A stretch of DNA of 64,000 nt. Origin: Phycisphaerae bacterium (GTDB taxonomy: Bacteria > Planctomycetota > Phycisphaerae > Phycisphaerales > UBA1924). Both the position numbers and the translations under genes were made by a program. Under the pieces are notes generated by a model. That model did no database searches. It was not told where the DNA came from and worked only from the letters and a program-made list of their open reading frames with translations. Numbering within the stretch: position 1 is the stretch's first letter; the number at the start of each line of letters is the position of its first letter. Where the stretch lies: positions 43,734-107,733 of the forward strand of contig BQMO01000012.1 of NCBI GenBank assembly GCA_022180725.1, given 5' to 3'. Shown here piece by piece: positions 54,547 through 64,000 of the stretch.

Positions 54547-55419
54547 ATGGCCGACCACGAACACAAGGAGGAACACGCGGAGTCGCACGCCGGGGGCGGG
54601 CACGGGGGTGGCGGCCACGGGGGCGGCGGCGGGCACGAGGAGGGGCACGAGGGCGCCCCGGAGTGGCTCATTTCGTTCGCCGACAACGTCGCCCTGCTCA
54701 TGGGCTTCTTCGTGATCCTGCTGGCGATGAACATGGCCAAGGTGACGCAGGGCGGGCTGGGCGGCGAGGCCAAGATGGGCGGGAGTGAATCGGACGCGAT
54801 GATGGAGTTCGTCATCTCCGTGCGCGAGGCGTTCAACAACCCGATCGATCTGCAATCCAAACGTCCCGACGATCAGCCGGTCATCCGCTACATCCTGCGG
54901 CGAGGCACGGGCAAATCGGACATCAGCGAAGTCTCCGGCACGCACAACACCGTCCAGAGTCTCCAGGCGGGGACCATGGTGAACACCACCGCGCGCATTA
55001 CGTTCGACGATCAATCGACGGCCCTCTCGCCCGCGGCGCGGGACACCCTCGCCGAGGCCGCCGCCCGGTTGAAGGACCAGCGGTGGATCGTCGAGGTGCG
55101 CGGACACGTCAGCCCGTTCGAGGTGATGCACAACCCGATGCGGGCGCGGGAACTCTCGTTCCAGCGGGCCATGGCGGCGGCGAGCGCACTCGTGGATTCG
55201 GGCATGCGGTGGGATTCGCTCCGCGTCGTGGCGTGCGGGGATTCGCAGCGGCTCGTGCCCCGATCGTTCGATAAGGCCGAGGACCAGAAGAATCAGCGCG
55301 TGGACCTCATCCTGACCACCGACGTGATTCAGGACGACCCGTACGCGCGCCCGCGGACCCAGACACCCTCGACCGAGCCGGCGAAGGCCGCGTCGGTCAC
55401 CGCCGATCGGCCGCTCTAG
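54547..55419 (+). CDS. motB: MotB-type stator protein with His/Gly-rich N-terminus
   Basis: It is 290 residues from ATG 54547, 10 bases after motA. The single helix has WLISFADNVALLMGFFVIL with the conserved Asp46 at the ion path. An OmpA-like peptidoglycan-binding domain (about 155-262: ITFDDQSTALSPAARDTLAEAA, VEVRGHVS, RAMAAASALVDSG) follows. Ahead of the helix, residues 1-37 contain eight histidines, many glycines and several glutamates, an unusual cytoplasmic tail that could bind metal. Confidence 0.87.
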   Translation: MADHEHKEEHAESHAGGGHGGGGHGGGGGHEEGHEGAPEWLISFADNVALLMGFFVILLAMNMAKVTQGGLGGEAKMGGSESDAMMEFVISVREAFNNPIDLQSKRPDDQPVIRYILRRGTGKSDISEVSGTHNTVQSLQAGTMVNTTARITFDDQSTALSPAARDTLAEAAARLKDQRWIVEVRGHVSPFEVMHNPMRARELSFQRAMAAASALVDSGMRWDSLRVVACGDSQRLVPRSFDKAEDQKNQRVDLILTTDVIQDDPYARPRTQTPSTEPAKAASVTADRPL

Positions 55420-55425
55420 CCCTGC

Positions 55426-56019
55426 TCATTCGAGCGGGGTCGCGAAGGACGACAGGTAGTTGAACACGCGGCGCAGCGCACGGACCTGCGCGGGATCGTT
55501 CGTCGCGGACACGCCGCCCGAGGCCACCCCCGGCCCGAGGCGGTCGTCAAACCCCGGTGTCGCGCGGATCAGCCGGAGCGTGGCCTCGTGGAGCGCCCCG
55601 CCGAGTTTCGCGTCCCCGATGCTCCCGCTCTTGGTGAAGAACCCGCCCCCGCCGAAGACGCCCAGTTCGCCTCGGGCCAGCACCAGCACGCGGACGGTGG
55701 CCGTGCTCGCGGTGTACTCGATGGGCGTCCGCCCAGCCTTGGGGAAGATGAACATGTGAATGTGAACGATGACGCCGGACATGTCCGAAACATCGGCGCC
55801 GGATTTCCATACGGCCGGGGGGAGATCGGTGAGGAAGAACTCAAGGGAGGCGTTGTCGGGCGCATCGCAGACGCGCGTGGGAAGATCCAGCGAAAGGGAT
55901 GCGGCCTCATCGCCACGCGACACGACCTTCATCGACCCCGCCGAGGCCAGCCCGCCGCAGCCGGACGCCCCCAAGCCGATCCATACCGCCAGCAGTCCGA
56001 TCACAACGCGCATCACCAT
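55426..56019 (-). CDS. Putative lipoprotein of unknown function
   Basis: The product has 197 residues with an N-terminal hydrophobic segment and lipobox GASGC. The mature part is beta-rich (VIVHIHMFIFPKAGRTPIEY, ATVRVLVLARGELGVFGGGG) with no recognised family. It converges on motB across a 6-base gap. Confidence 0.62.
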   Translation of the reverse strand: MVMRVVIGLLAVWIGLGASGCGGLASAGSMKVVSRGDEAASLSLDLPTRVCDAPDNASLEFFLTDLPPAVWKSGADVSDMSGVIVHIHMFIFPKAGRTPIEYTASTATVRVLVLARGELGVFGGGGFFTKSGSIGDAKLGGALHEATLRLIRATPGFDDRLGPGVASGGVSATNDPAQVRALRRVFNYLSSFATPLE

Positions 56020-56168
56020 GCCGTGAGGATACCGCGAAGTGACCCGCGACGAGTATCAGGCCGATAGGTCGTTCGGGAACCATGCGGCCTCTTGTTCGTC
56101 CAACATCTCAGGCGCTGTGCATGCGTCCGCGGGGGTACAGTTTCGCGCCGCAATCAAAGGGTGTCCCC

Positions 56169-57206
56169 ATGACTATTACCCGGTTGACCTGGCTCATGGC
56201 TTTCGCCGCCTCTCCGGCCCTCGGGCAGATGGTGACCCCGAACACGCCCCGCGTGACGTACCCCTCGGCCCCGACATGGGGCGTGGGCGGCGGCCGCATG
56301 AACATCAACCTGTTGAGCACCCGGCGATTCGAACGGTGGGATTCCGTACCTCCGCCGATCATCACGCCGTCGCCATGGCCCCTCCGCCCGTGTCCGCCCT
56401 CACCCTGCCCGACCGTGCCCAGGCCGCCCGAGACCGGCGTGCGGGCGAGGCTCTCCAGCGGCTCGGGGCTGACGGTCGACGGGGCATATTCGGGCGACAA
56501 GTGGAACGTGGGCTTTCACCTTGGCTCGGGCGGCCACGTGGACATGCAACGGGGTGGATCATGTGAGTCGCCCGTGGTGCTGCTCCCCGTCAGTTCCGAG
56601 ATTCCGAGCGTGTACTGGTCGGGCGTGGGAACGTACCGCTCGACTCGGCCTGAAACGGGCATGCTCCTTCGGGGCGATGGCCCGCTGGACCCGCGGCTGT
56701 TCTCCCCGCAGCCCACGCCCCCGGGCGGCACGCAACCGACCATATCGCCGACAACAAGCGAGCCGCCCTCGGCGTTCGACGCCGGGCTGATGGCGCTCCG
56801 CGAGGGGGAGCATGCCCTGGCGGTCGCCGCGCTTCGCCGACACCTTCGTGCCCACCCGGACGACGCACCGGCCATGCGGGCGCTGGCCATCGCGCTCATC
56901 GAGACCAAGGCCTTCGACGACGCCGCGGGGGTGATGCGCTCGGCCTATCGCGCGGACCCGCACCAGGCCGCCGAACCACTCTTCCCCGCCGCGATCGGCT
57001 ACACCAACGCGCCGTACCGGTCGGTGCTCACGCGGGCGGTGTCGTACGCGAACCGCGTGAACACGGCGTCGGGGTGGCTGCTGGTGGCGGTGCTCATGCA
57101 GGGCGAAGGCCGCGGCGCGAACGCCAAGGTGATGCTGGACAAGGCCGCGAAACTCGGGCTGGAAAGCCCGATCGCCGATTCGCTCGCGGCCGAGATGAAT
57201 CGGTAG
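56169..57206 (+). CDS. Exported protein with C-terminal TPR-like repeats
   Basis: From ATG 56169, 345 residues. A signal peptide (ending SPALGQ) and a proline-rich segment (PPPIITPSPWPLRPCPPSPCP) precede an undefined middle part. Residues about 215-340 form TPR-like helical pairs (ALREGEHALAVAALRRHLRAHPD, AMRALAIALIETKAFDDAA). It is probably a periplasmic scaffold protein. Function unknown. Confidence 0.68.
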   Translation: MTITRLTWLMAFAASPALGQMVTPNTPRVTYPSAPTWGVGGGRMNINLLSTRRFERWDSVPPPIITPSPWPLRPCPPSPCPTVPRPPETGVRARLSSGSGLTVDGAYSGDKWNVGFHLGSGGHVDMQRGGSCESPVVLLPVSSEIPSVYWSGVGTYRSTRPETGMLLRGDGPLDPRLFSPQPTPPGGTQPTISPTTSEPPSAFDAGLMALREGEHALAVAALRRHLRAHPDDAPAMRALAIALIETKAFDDAAGVMRSAYRADPHQAAEPLFPAAIGYTNAPYRSVLTRAVSYANRVNTASGWLLVAVLMQGEGRGANAKVMLDKAAKLGLESPIADSLAAEMNR

Positions 57207-57256
57207 CCGCCCGCGTCCGTGCCGTCACACCGGATGGAATCGGGTAGAATCGCGAC

Positions 57257-57526
57257 GTGGGCTTCTACGTACGCAAATCGATCTCGTCCGGCCCGTTCCG
57301 CCTGAACCTGAGCAAGTCGGGTGTGGGGTACTCCATGGGCGGGCGCGGGTTCCGCACGGGCCTCTCCGCGCGCGGGCGGCGATACTCGACGTTCAGCATC
57401 CCCGGCGCGGGCGTCGGCTATCGAACCTCGTCGAAGGCCGGGTGCCTGGTGATGCTCCCGCTGCTGCTCGTCGCGTGCCTCGGCGGCGCGGCTGCGGCGA
57501 GGAGTCTCTGGAGGGCATTGGCATGA
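57257..57526 (+). CDS. DUF4236 protein
   Basis: It is 89 residues from GTG 57257. The N-terminal 55 residues closely match the DUF4236 core (FYVRKSISSGPFRLNLSKSG, IPGAGVGYR), and the tail carries one membrane helix. No function is known. Its stop overlaps the next start (ATGA). Confidence 0.85.
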   Translation: MGFYVRKSISSGPFRLNLSKSGVGYSMGGRGFRTGLSARGRRYSTFSIPGAGVGYRTSSKAGCLVMLPLLLVACLGGAAAARSLWRALA

Positions 57527-57819
57527 TCCGCTGGCTCCGCACGCTCCGCACGCCCTCGTCGGAACGCTTCCTCGCGACGCGGGACGGCAGGGACCTGGCC
57601 TCAGCGGACCTGCACTACCTCCCCGACGGCATCGTGTCGGGCACCGTTGTGCTGCTGGAAGGATCAGGCCTGGGCGAGGGAGACGTGCCCGGGCTGCTCC
57701 AGCAACTCGACGATGAACTTCTACCCGGGGTCGACCTGGGCAGCAGGAATCTGACCTTCACGGTCGTTGTCGGGCGCGTGCTGGGCGACTATCAGGCCGA
57801 GAAGCCCGCCGACGCATGA
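57523..57819 (+). CDS. Small hypothetical protein coupled to the DUF4236 gene
   Basis: From ATG 57523 the product has 98 residues, soluble, with a strand-rich middle ([21 protein letters not shown]) and an acidic C-terminal half. The ATGA overlap with the DUF4236 gene supports it being real. No family recognised. Confidence 0.6.
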   Translation: MIRWLRTLRTPSSERFLATRDGRDLASADLHYLPDGIVSGTVVLLEGSGLGEGDVPGLLQQLDDELLPGVDLGSRNLTFTVVVGRVLGDYQAEKPADA

Positions 57820-57910
57820 TCGCCCCGCACGATTCCTATCCTTGCGACCCGCGGATGCCGATGCACCGCGAGGTGTTCTGCCATTGACCCGGCTTCTCAG
57901 GAACTCCGCC

Positions 57911-59377
<1,467 letters not shown>

Positions 59378-59398
59378 TGCGCTTCGACGCGCCCGCCG

Positions 59399-60091
59399 TC
59401 ACTTCGTCTTCGCCGCGCGGCCCCAGCGACGGCGGCGCATCCGCTCCAGCCAGCGCATCCGCCCCCCGATGGCGTACTTCTTCCCATTGGGCCAGGGCGC
59501 GTCCTTCCACGAGTGGCCCGAAGCAATCGCCCACACGGTGCTATCGCTGATGCCGTACTCGTCGGCGATGGACTGGTACGAGCGGTTGTCGCGCGCCAGC
59601 GCCGCCTTGATGCGCACCGCCTCGTCGAACGTGATCGACGCGGCCCGGCCCGGGCGGGGCGTGCCCCCCAGCGCCCGCAGGTGCGCCCGCAGCCGCTCCG
59701 CCGGCACGCCGATGGCCTCGGCGAAGTACGGCGTCGAGGTCGCCGGGCCTCGCCCGATGCGGTCGCGGATGCGCTGGGCGTACGCCCGGATCGCGTAATA
59801 CTCCGGCGGGCGGGGCGGCGACCAACTCCCCGTCTGCCGACGCTTCACGCCCATCCGCTTGAGCACCAGCAGCACGCCCGACGGGGTGATGTCCTTGATG
59901 CGCTCGGCGACCTGTGTCGCTGTCAGCTTCTCGTTCACGTACAGGCGTTTGATCATCTTGTTCCGCGCGGCCCGCATCGCGGGGGTCATGCCCGGCTTCG
60001 GACCTGTCTTCTTGCGCGGCGGCTTGCGGGCCGTCGCCTTGGAGGGGCTGCTCCGCACGCGGGACGTTTGAATAGATCTGCGGCGTTTCAT
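59399..60091 (-). CDS. Modular helix-turn-helix DNA-binding protein
   Basis: It is 230 residues, with a strongly basic N-terminal tail. Two HTH-like motifs are visible: LTATQVAERIKDITPSGVLL (about 57-76) and SYQSIADEYGISDSTVWAI (about 171-189), the second followed by GHSWKDAPWP, similar to the HTH module linked to homing endonucleases and phage regulators. No nuclease motif (HNH, GIY-YIG) is seen. It may be a stand-alone regulator derived from such elements. It converges on icd. Confidence 0.62.
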   Translation of the reverse strand: MKRRRSIQTSRVRSSPSKATARKPPRKKTGPKPGMTPAMRAARNKMIKRLYVNEKLTATQVAERIKDITPSGVLLVLKRMGVKRRQTGSWSPPRPPEYYAIRAYAQRIRDRIGRGPATSTPYFAEAIGVPAERLRAHLRALGGTPRPGRAASITFDEAVRIKAALARDNRSYQSIADEYGISDSTVWAIASGHSWKDAPWPNGKKYAIGGRMRWLERMRRRRWGRAAKTK

Positions 60092-60219
60092 GCGCGGAGT
60101 CTACCACACCGTCGCCTGGGCTGCCCCCCTGTCTGCCCCAATATGTAACCCACGAAGTGCGGGCGGTATGGTGATATGCTCATGAAGGCCGTGACCCGGG
60201 GTGAGGTCCGTGACACGTC

Positions 60220-60225
60220 AGGAGG
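60220..60225 (+). promoter_or_regulatory. Ribosome binding site that decides the zinc-ribbon protein start
   Basis: AGGAGG seven bases before the GTG at 60233 favours that codon over the ATG at 60176, which has no such site. Confidence 0.6.
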
Positions 60226-60232
60226 ACCAGCC

Positions 60233-60826
60233 GTGCGTCATCGAAGCCGACGAATGCTTCGATTGGGGTGGCGCCTTCTCCGAGTCGCGGCGTGGGGGCT
60301 TTTCATCACGACACTGGCGGGGTGGGCCGCGTCGCCGTGGTACGACGTGCGGCTCGGGTTGTACCTCCCTCGCACGCAAGCCGAGAGCATCGCCTGGTCG
60401 CAGGTTACGGTGCTGACATCGCAGCAGACCATGCGTCTGGCGCACTCTCGGGGCCTGCCGGACCCTGACGCGTCCGAGTCATGGCCGCGTGCCGGCGGCG
60501 CGGTCGTGCGACGCCCGGCGGCGCCCGGGTGGATCACGCTCCCCCCGCCATCACTATCGACGCCCGAGTACGGGTGGACGCCGACCGAGCAATGGCTGGT
60601 GGTGCCGTGCTGGTTGGCGGCGGGCGTGCTGGGCGTGATCCCGATCGTGGACATCCTCGGGTGGGTGCGTCGGCTGCGGCGCCGGCGCGAAGGGTGCTGC
60701 CCGAAGTGCGGGTACGACCTTGCGGGCCTGGCGAACGGCGCGGCGTGCCCGGAGTGCGGTAACTCGCCACCCGCGGGCACGAAAAAAGGCGGCGCCGAAG
60801 CGCCGCCTTCATCAGTCACCGTGTGA
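60233..60826 (+). CDS. Membrane protein with C-terminal zinc ribbon
   Basis: From GTG 60233 the product has 197 residues: helix near residues 14-33, an extracytoplasmic loop of about 85 residues, a second helix near 120-145, then a basic linker (RRLRRRREG) and the zinc ribbon CPKCGYDL...CPECG. This architecture, and the exact CPxCGYDL wording, recurs in planctomycete small membrane proteins. The final residues are encoded by the terminator of the facing gene. Confidence 0.72.
   Translation: MRHRSRRMLRLGWRLLRVAAWGLFITTLAGWAASPWYDVRLGLYLPRTQAESIAWSQVTVLTSQQTMRLAHSRGLPDPDASESWPRAGGAVVRRPAAPGWITLPPPSLSTPEYGWTPTEQWLVVPCWLAAGVLGVIPIVDILGWVRRLRRRREGCCPKCGYDLAGLANGAACPECGNSPPAGTKKGGAEAPPSSVTV
60782..60809 (-). 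terminator. Minus-strand terminator inside the end of the facing gene
   Basis: On the minus strand AAGGCGGCGC pairs with GCGCCGCCTT around TTCG and leads into TTTTTT. It ends the gene at 60833-61660 and lies within the last codons of the plus-strand zinc-ribbon gene. Confidence 0.9.
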
Positions 60827-60832
60827 TTCGGA

Positions 60833-61660
60833 TCAGCCCCCGCCGCCGCCCGGACGCCGGCGCGGCTCGCCGTCCTGCCCACCACCGCCGCCACCCCGGC
60901 GACCGCCCATGCCGAGGGATTCCTCGAACGTCTTGAACTGGGCCTCGGTAAGGATGCCCTTCATGGTGTCCATGAGATCGCGGCGGGCGTTGCCGATGTT
61001 CGCCGGGGCGCCCTCGCCCGGCGTGCCGCCGTCCCGAGGCCGGCCCGCGCCCATGGCCTCGACGTAGGTCTGCATCGCCTTCGCCGCTTCGCCGCCCTTG
61101 GTCGCATCGAGCGAGAAGCCCAGCACGGTGTCCGTCATGATGTCCCACTGACGGTTGAAGGTGCCCAGCGAGGCCATGGCCTTGGTGACTTGTTCGGCGG
61201 CCAGGAACCCCGCGATGGCTTTCTCGAAGTTCTCGCGCGAGGACCTGGCCACCTCGAGCAACTGCTTCTGAAGGTCCGCGATGCCCGCGCGGGCTTCCTC
61301 GTCCTTCTCGCGACGCTCGGCGATCTCCTTGCGAATCTTGTCGGTGGCTTCGGTGTTCGCCTGGCGCGCCTCGACGTAAGCCTTGACCAGGGAGCCGGCC
61401 TTCTCCGCGTCGAGCGTCAGCCCTGCGGCGACGCCCTTGGCCTGGGCCGACCATGCCGCCTTGGCCTTCTCGGCGGGCAGGGCGGGCATGCCCATGCGCG
61501 GGCCGCCCTCGCGCGGCGGGGGGCCGCCTTCGCGGGGCTGACGGTCGGGCTGGCCGGCGGGGCGATTGCCCGGCTGCCCGGGGCGTTCATTCTGAGCCAG
61601 GGCGGACAACGAGATTCCGCCGACGATGAGCGACAACGCGAGCACATGGACCGACTTCAT
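60833..61660 (-). CDS. Exported Spy/LTXXQ-like helical protein
   Basis: It is 275 residues from ATG 61660, with GGAG eight bases upstream and a signal peptide (ends LSALAQN). A Pro/Gly/Arg-rich segment (residues 23-55) precedes a long charged helical region (EKAGSLVKAYVEARQANTEATDKIR..., ILTEAQFKTFEES, resembling the LTxxQ motif), and the end is Gly/Arg-rich. Spy-like proteins are periplasmic chaperones, but the low-complexity ends are distinctive. The role is inferred. Confidence 0.68.
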   Translation of the reverse strand: MKSVHVLALSLIVGGISLSALAQNERPGQPGNRPAGQPDRQPREGGPPPREGGPRMGMPALPAEKAKAAWSAQAKGVAAGLTLDAEKAGSLVKAYVEARQANTEATDKIRKEIAERREKDEEARAGIADLQKQLLEVARSSRENFEKAIAGFLAAEQVTKAMASLGTFNRQWDIMTDTVLGFSLDATKGGEAAKAMQTYVEAMGAGRPRDGGTPGEGAPANIGNARRDLMDTMKGILTEAQFKTFEESLGMGGRRGGGGGGQDGEPRRRPGGGGG

Positions 61661-61848
61661 GGATGGACTCCGGGGCCGATGCTTCCGCCGATCGGCGAGG
61701 CTCATGACGCAGACACCGGCTGGCCAAACGTGGCTGGACGGGCTGTATTTCAGGACGTGCTCCCAATCGTACCCCGTACCGCGATCGGCCGGTGTTTCAG
61801 GAAAGCCACCCCCCGGCTCATCGCCCGGTCGGCCCCAATGATCCGGCC

Positions 61849-63423
61849 ATGAACCATGGTGCTCGTATCGTGTCCGGGATTGCCTTGTTCGTGGCCTCTC
61901 AGGCGGCCGCGCAGCCGAACGTCGGGGTCGAGCAGATGTGGGCCAACTCGTGCGCCCGCTGCCACGGGGAGAACGGCGAAGGCGGCGGCGCCGGCACGCG
62001 CACCTTGCTTTCCCCTGAGCTGTACGACCCTCTGCGCGGCGACGAACTCGACCGACGCTTCTTCACCGCGACGAAGGACGGCGTGCCCGACACCGCCATG
62101 CCGGGCTTCGGCGATACCCTGCGCGACGAACAGATCTGGGCGCTCGTGAATCACATCCGCGAGAAGCAGGCGACGGCGTTGCGGAAGCAGTCCGGCTCAC
62201 CCAAGGCCGTGGGGGGCGTCTTCACCACGCAACGAGCCTCGTTCCGCCTCGAGACGATTGTCCATGAAGGGCTGGAGTTGCCGTGGGCGGTCGAGTTTCT
62301 GCCCGACGGGCGTCTCCTGATTACCGAACGCAAGGGCACGCTGCGGCTCTTCACGCCGGGACCGGACAAGGGCGAACTTTCGGAGCCGATCGCGGGTACG
62401 CCGCTCGTTCGCAACTACGGGCAGGGCGGGCTGATGGACGTGGCGTTGCACCCGAACTACGCCGAACCGGGCAATGGCTGGGTGTACCTCGCCTTCACCG
62501 ACCCCTCATCGACCGCCACGCCCGACCGCGGGCCGGGCATGACCAAGGTGGTGCGAGGGAAACTCCGCGAGCAGAGCGCCCCACGCGTGAACGGGGCGCC
62601 CGCGGGGGTGGTTGAGTGGACCGAGCCGCAGACGATTTTTGAGGCCAAGCGGGCGCACTACCTCGATACGGCGCTGCACTTCGGGTGCAAACTGGCCTTT
62701 CAACCCGCGGGCGACAAGGGACATTTCCTGTACTTCGGGATCGGGGAGCGTGGGCGTGCCGAGATGGCGCAGGACCTGAAACGCCCCAACGGCAAGGTCC
62801 ACCGCGTGTGGGACGACGGGCGCCTCCCCGCCGACAACCCCTTCGCCGATCAGCCCGACGCCTACGCCTCGATCTGGTCCTTCGGGCACCGCAACCCGCA
62901 GGGGTTGATCTTCGACCTGAAGGGCAACCTGTGGGATACGGAGCACGGCCCGCGCGGGGGTGATGAACTGAACCTGATCCGCCGGGGCGCGAACTACGGC
63001 TGGCCCACCGTGTCGTACGGGATCAACTACAACGGCGCGCCGCTGCGAACGCCGTGGCCCGAGATCGTTTCCAACCAGGGTCGTGGGCACGAGGGGAACG
63101 TGGCGGACATCGCGATGCCGGCGTTTCGGTGGATGCCGAGCATCGGGGCGTGCGGGCTGACGGTGGTGCAACCCGGCCCCAAGGGCGAGGCCTTCCCCGC
63201 CTGGCGGGGCGACCTGCTCGCCGGGGGGCTGTCGGGATCGAACGTCGATCGTCTGCGCGTCGAGGTCGGCGCGGACGGCGTGGGCCGCGTCGTGGAGCGC
63301 GAGGAGATCGTGCACGGGCGAGGGCGGGTGCGGGATGTGCGCTGTGCGCCCGACGGGTCCATCTACGTGGTACTGAACGGCCCGGACCGGATCATCCGCC
63401 TGGCGCCGGTGAGCACGCCATGA
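61849..63423 (+). CDS. Cytochrome c fused to a PQQ-type sugar dehydrogenase (YliI/Gdh-like)
   Basis: The product has 524 residues from ATG 61849 and a signal peptide ending AAAQP. An N-terminal cytochrome c domain with CARCHGE (haem c) and MPGFGDTL (likely Met ligand) covers about 25-105. The six-bladed soluble-type propeller follows (LPWAVEFLPDGRLLITERKG, GLMDVALHPNY, SFGHRNPQGLIFD, GGDELNLI). It oxidises aldoses in the periplasm, passing electrons to the haem. The stop overlaps the next gene start (ATGA). Confidence 0.88.
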   Translation: MNHGARIVSGIALFVASQAAAQPNVGVEQMWANSCARCHGENGEGGGAGTRTLLSPELYDPLRGDELDRRFFTATKDGVPDTAMPGFGDTLRDEQIWALVNHIREKQATALRKQSGSPKAVGGVFTTQRASFRLETIVHEGLELPWAVEFLPDGRLLITERKGTLRLFTPGPDKGELSEPIAGTPLVRNYGQGGLMDVALHPNYAEPGNGWVYLAFTDPSSTATPDRGPGMTKVVRGKLREQSAPRVNGAPAGVVEWTEPQTIFEAKRAHYLDTALHFGCKLAFQPAGDKGHFLYFGIGERGRAEMAQDLKRPNGKVHRVWDDGRLPADNPFADQPDAYASIWSFGHRNPQGLIFDLKGNLWDTEHGPRGGDELNLIRRGANYGWPTVSYGINYNGAPLRTPWPEIVSNQGRGHEGNVADIAMPAFRWMPSIGACGLTVVQPGPKGEAFPAWRGDLLAGGLSGSNVDRLRVEVGADGVGRVVEREEIVHGRGRVRDVRCAPDGSIYVVLNGPDRIIRLAPVSTP

Positions 63424-64000
63424 GCCAACCCGACGTTGCGCCGGTGGAAGTCGAGATTCGCGGGCTGCACAAGGCCTTCGACGGCCGACCCGTGCTGCGC
63501 GGGGTGGACCTGACCATCCGCCGGGGTGAGATGGTCGCGGTAGTCGGCGCGTCGGGGTGCGGGAAGACCGTGCTGCTCAAACACATTACGGGGCACCTGA
63601 CGCCCGACGCGGGGACGGTGCGCGTGGCCGATCATGAACGCCCGGGCAGCCCGCTGCGCGACCTGAGCACGCTGACCCCCGAGGCGATGGACGAAATCCG
63701 GCGGCACTGGGCGGTGGTCTTTCAGCGCAACGCGCTGCTGAGCGGAACGGTGCTGCACAACCTGGCGTTCTGGCCGCGTGAAATCAAGCGGATGAGCGAC
63801 GAGCACATCCGGCCGCTGGCGCGCCGGGCCCTCGAACAGGTCGGGCTGGATCCCGACGCCGTGCTGGGGCGCGACCGCGAGGCGCTCTCCGGGGGCATGG
63901 CCAAGCGCGTGGCCATCGCCCGCGCCCTGGTGATGGACCCGGTGCTGATCATGTACGACGAGCCGACCGCGGGGCTGGACCCGGAGATGTGCGGGCAAAT
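63420..64000 (+). CDS. ABC transporter ATP-binding protein, MlaF-like (3' end cut off)
   Basis: The frame from ATG 63420 is open to the window edge, 193 complete codons. Walker A GASGCGKT, Q-loop VFQRNALL, signature LSGGMAKRVAIARAL and Walker B VLIMYDEP are present. The short GGMAKR signature and surrounding wording match MlaF/Ttg2A, the ATPase of lipid-transfer systems between the membranes. Permease (mlaE) and substrate-binding (mlaD) genes would be expected just beyond the window. It overlaps the preceding dehydrogenase stop by 4 bases. Confidence 0.85.
   Translation, partial: MSQPDVAPVEVEIRGLHKAFDGRPVLRGVDLTIRRGEMVAVVGASGCGKTVLLKHITGHLTPDAGTVRVADHERPGSPLRDLSTLTPEAMDEIRRHWAVVFQRNALLSGTVLHNLAFWPREIKRMSDEHIRPLARRALEQVGLDPDAVLGRDREALSGGMAKRVAIARALVMDPVLIMYDEPTAGLDPEMCGQ

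Noticed and set aside
53754..55419. Zorya-type defence system (ZorAB)
   Set aside because: MotA is only about 260 residues without the long coiled-coil tail of ZorA, and no ZorC/D/E-like gene follows.

Overview
The window looks like a chromosomal segment of a high-GC planctomycete, most likely near the class Phycisphaerae. The evidence is a VPTPASLALMGLGGL...RRRR sorting tail of PEP-CTERM type, single prepilin-like genes with FTLLE/FTLIE cleavage sites and a late DGHA motif, CPKCGYDL...CPECG zinc ribbons on small membrane proteins, a sigma factor next to a membrane-anchored Ser/Thr kinase, and repetitive surface proteins. There is no rRNA marker, so the placement is inference. Genes are tightly packed, with many 4-base ATGA/GTGA overlaps. 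I found no rRNA, tRNA, CRISPR array, transposase, integrase or phage module.

Layout. 1-2.8 kb: four overlapping or abutting genes (secreted membrane-anchored protein, Cys-rich exported peptide, MauE/DoxX-like redox membrane protein, pseudopilin). 2.85-9.4 kb: signalling block with an ECF-type sigma factor, a membrane Ser/Thr kinase, a Na/Pi cotransporter and an orphan sensor histidine kinase. 9.5-15 kb: mixed housekeeping (PlsC-type acyltransferase, SRPBCC protein, DUF58 protein, TPR-YggX fusion, class 1B dihydroorotate dehydrogenase, serine hydrolase). 15.1-22 kb: mreB-mreC-mreD, a GlmU-like protein and polA. 22-33.3 kb, minus strand: small membrane protein, BNR/VPS10-like exported protein, CYTH protein, fibre-like surface protein, ligA, pdhA and a membrane-anchored pteridine-reductase-like SDR. 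33.4-36 kb: small lipoprotein and membrane genes. 36-45.2 kb: gcvP, M28 peptidase, nadB with a lipoprotein, a second pseudopilin and a Cys-tailed DinB-like protein. 45.3-49.2 kb: thioesterase, purN, TPR-HExxH-PDZ protein, a four-copy 82-bp tandem repeat and thyX. 49.2-53.6 kb: AT-richer leader and PEP-CTERM gene, apt, groES-aroA and a short asparaginase. 53.7-64 kb: motA-motB, small exported and membrane proteins, icd, an HTH protein, a cytochrome c/sugar dehydrogenase fusion, and the start of an Mla-type ABC ATPase cut by the window edge.

Most genes are core metabolism or envelope functions: pyrimidine and purine synthesis (dihydroorotate dehydrogenase, purN, apt, thyX), NAD, aromatic amino acid and central carbon enzymes (nadB, aroA, pdhA, icd, gcvP), DNA replication and repair (polA, ligA), and cell shape (mreBCD). 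The less ordinary parts are the redox/pseudopilin cassette at the left end, the sigma factor whose usual acidic motif is mostly replaced and which sits beside a kinase, the hairpin-bearing 82-bp tandem repeat, and several unusual domain fusions.
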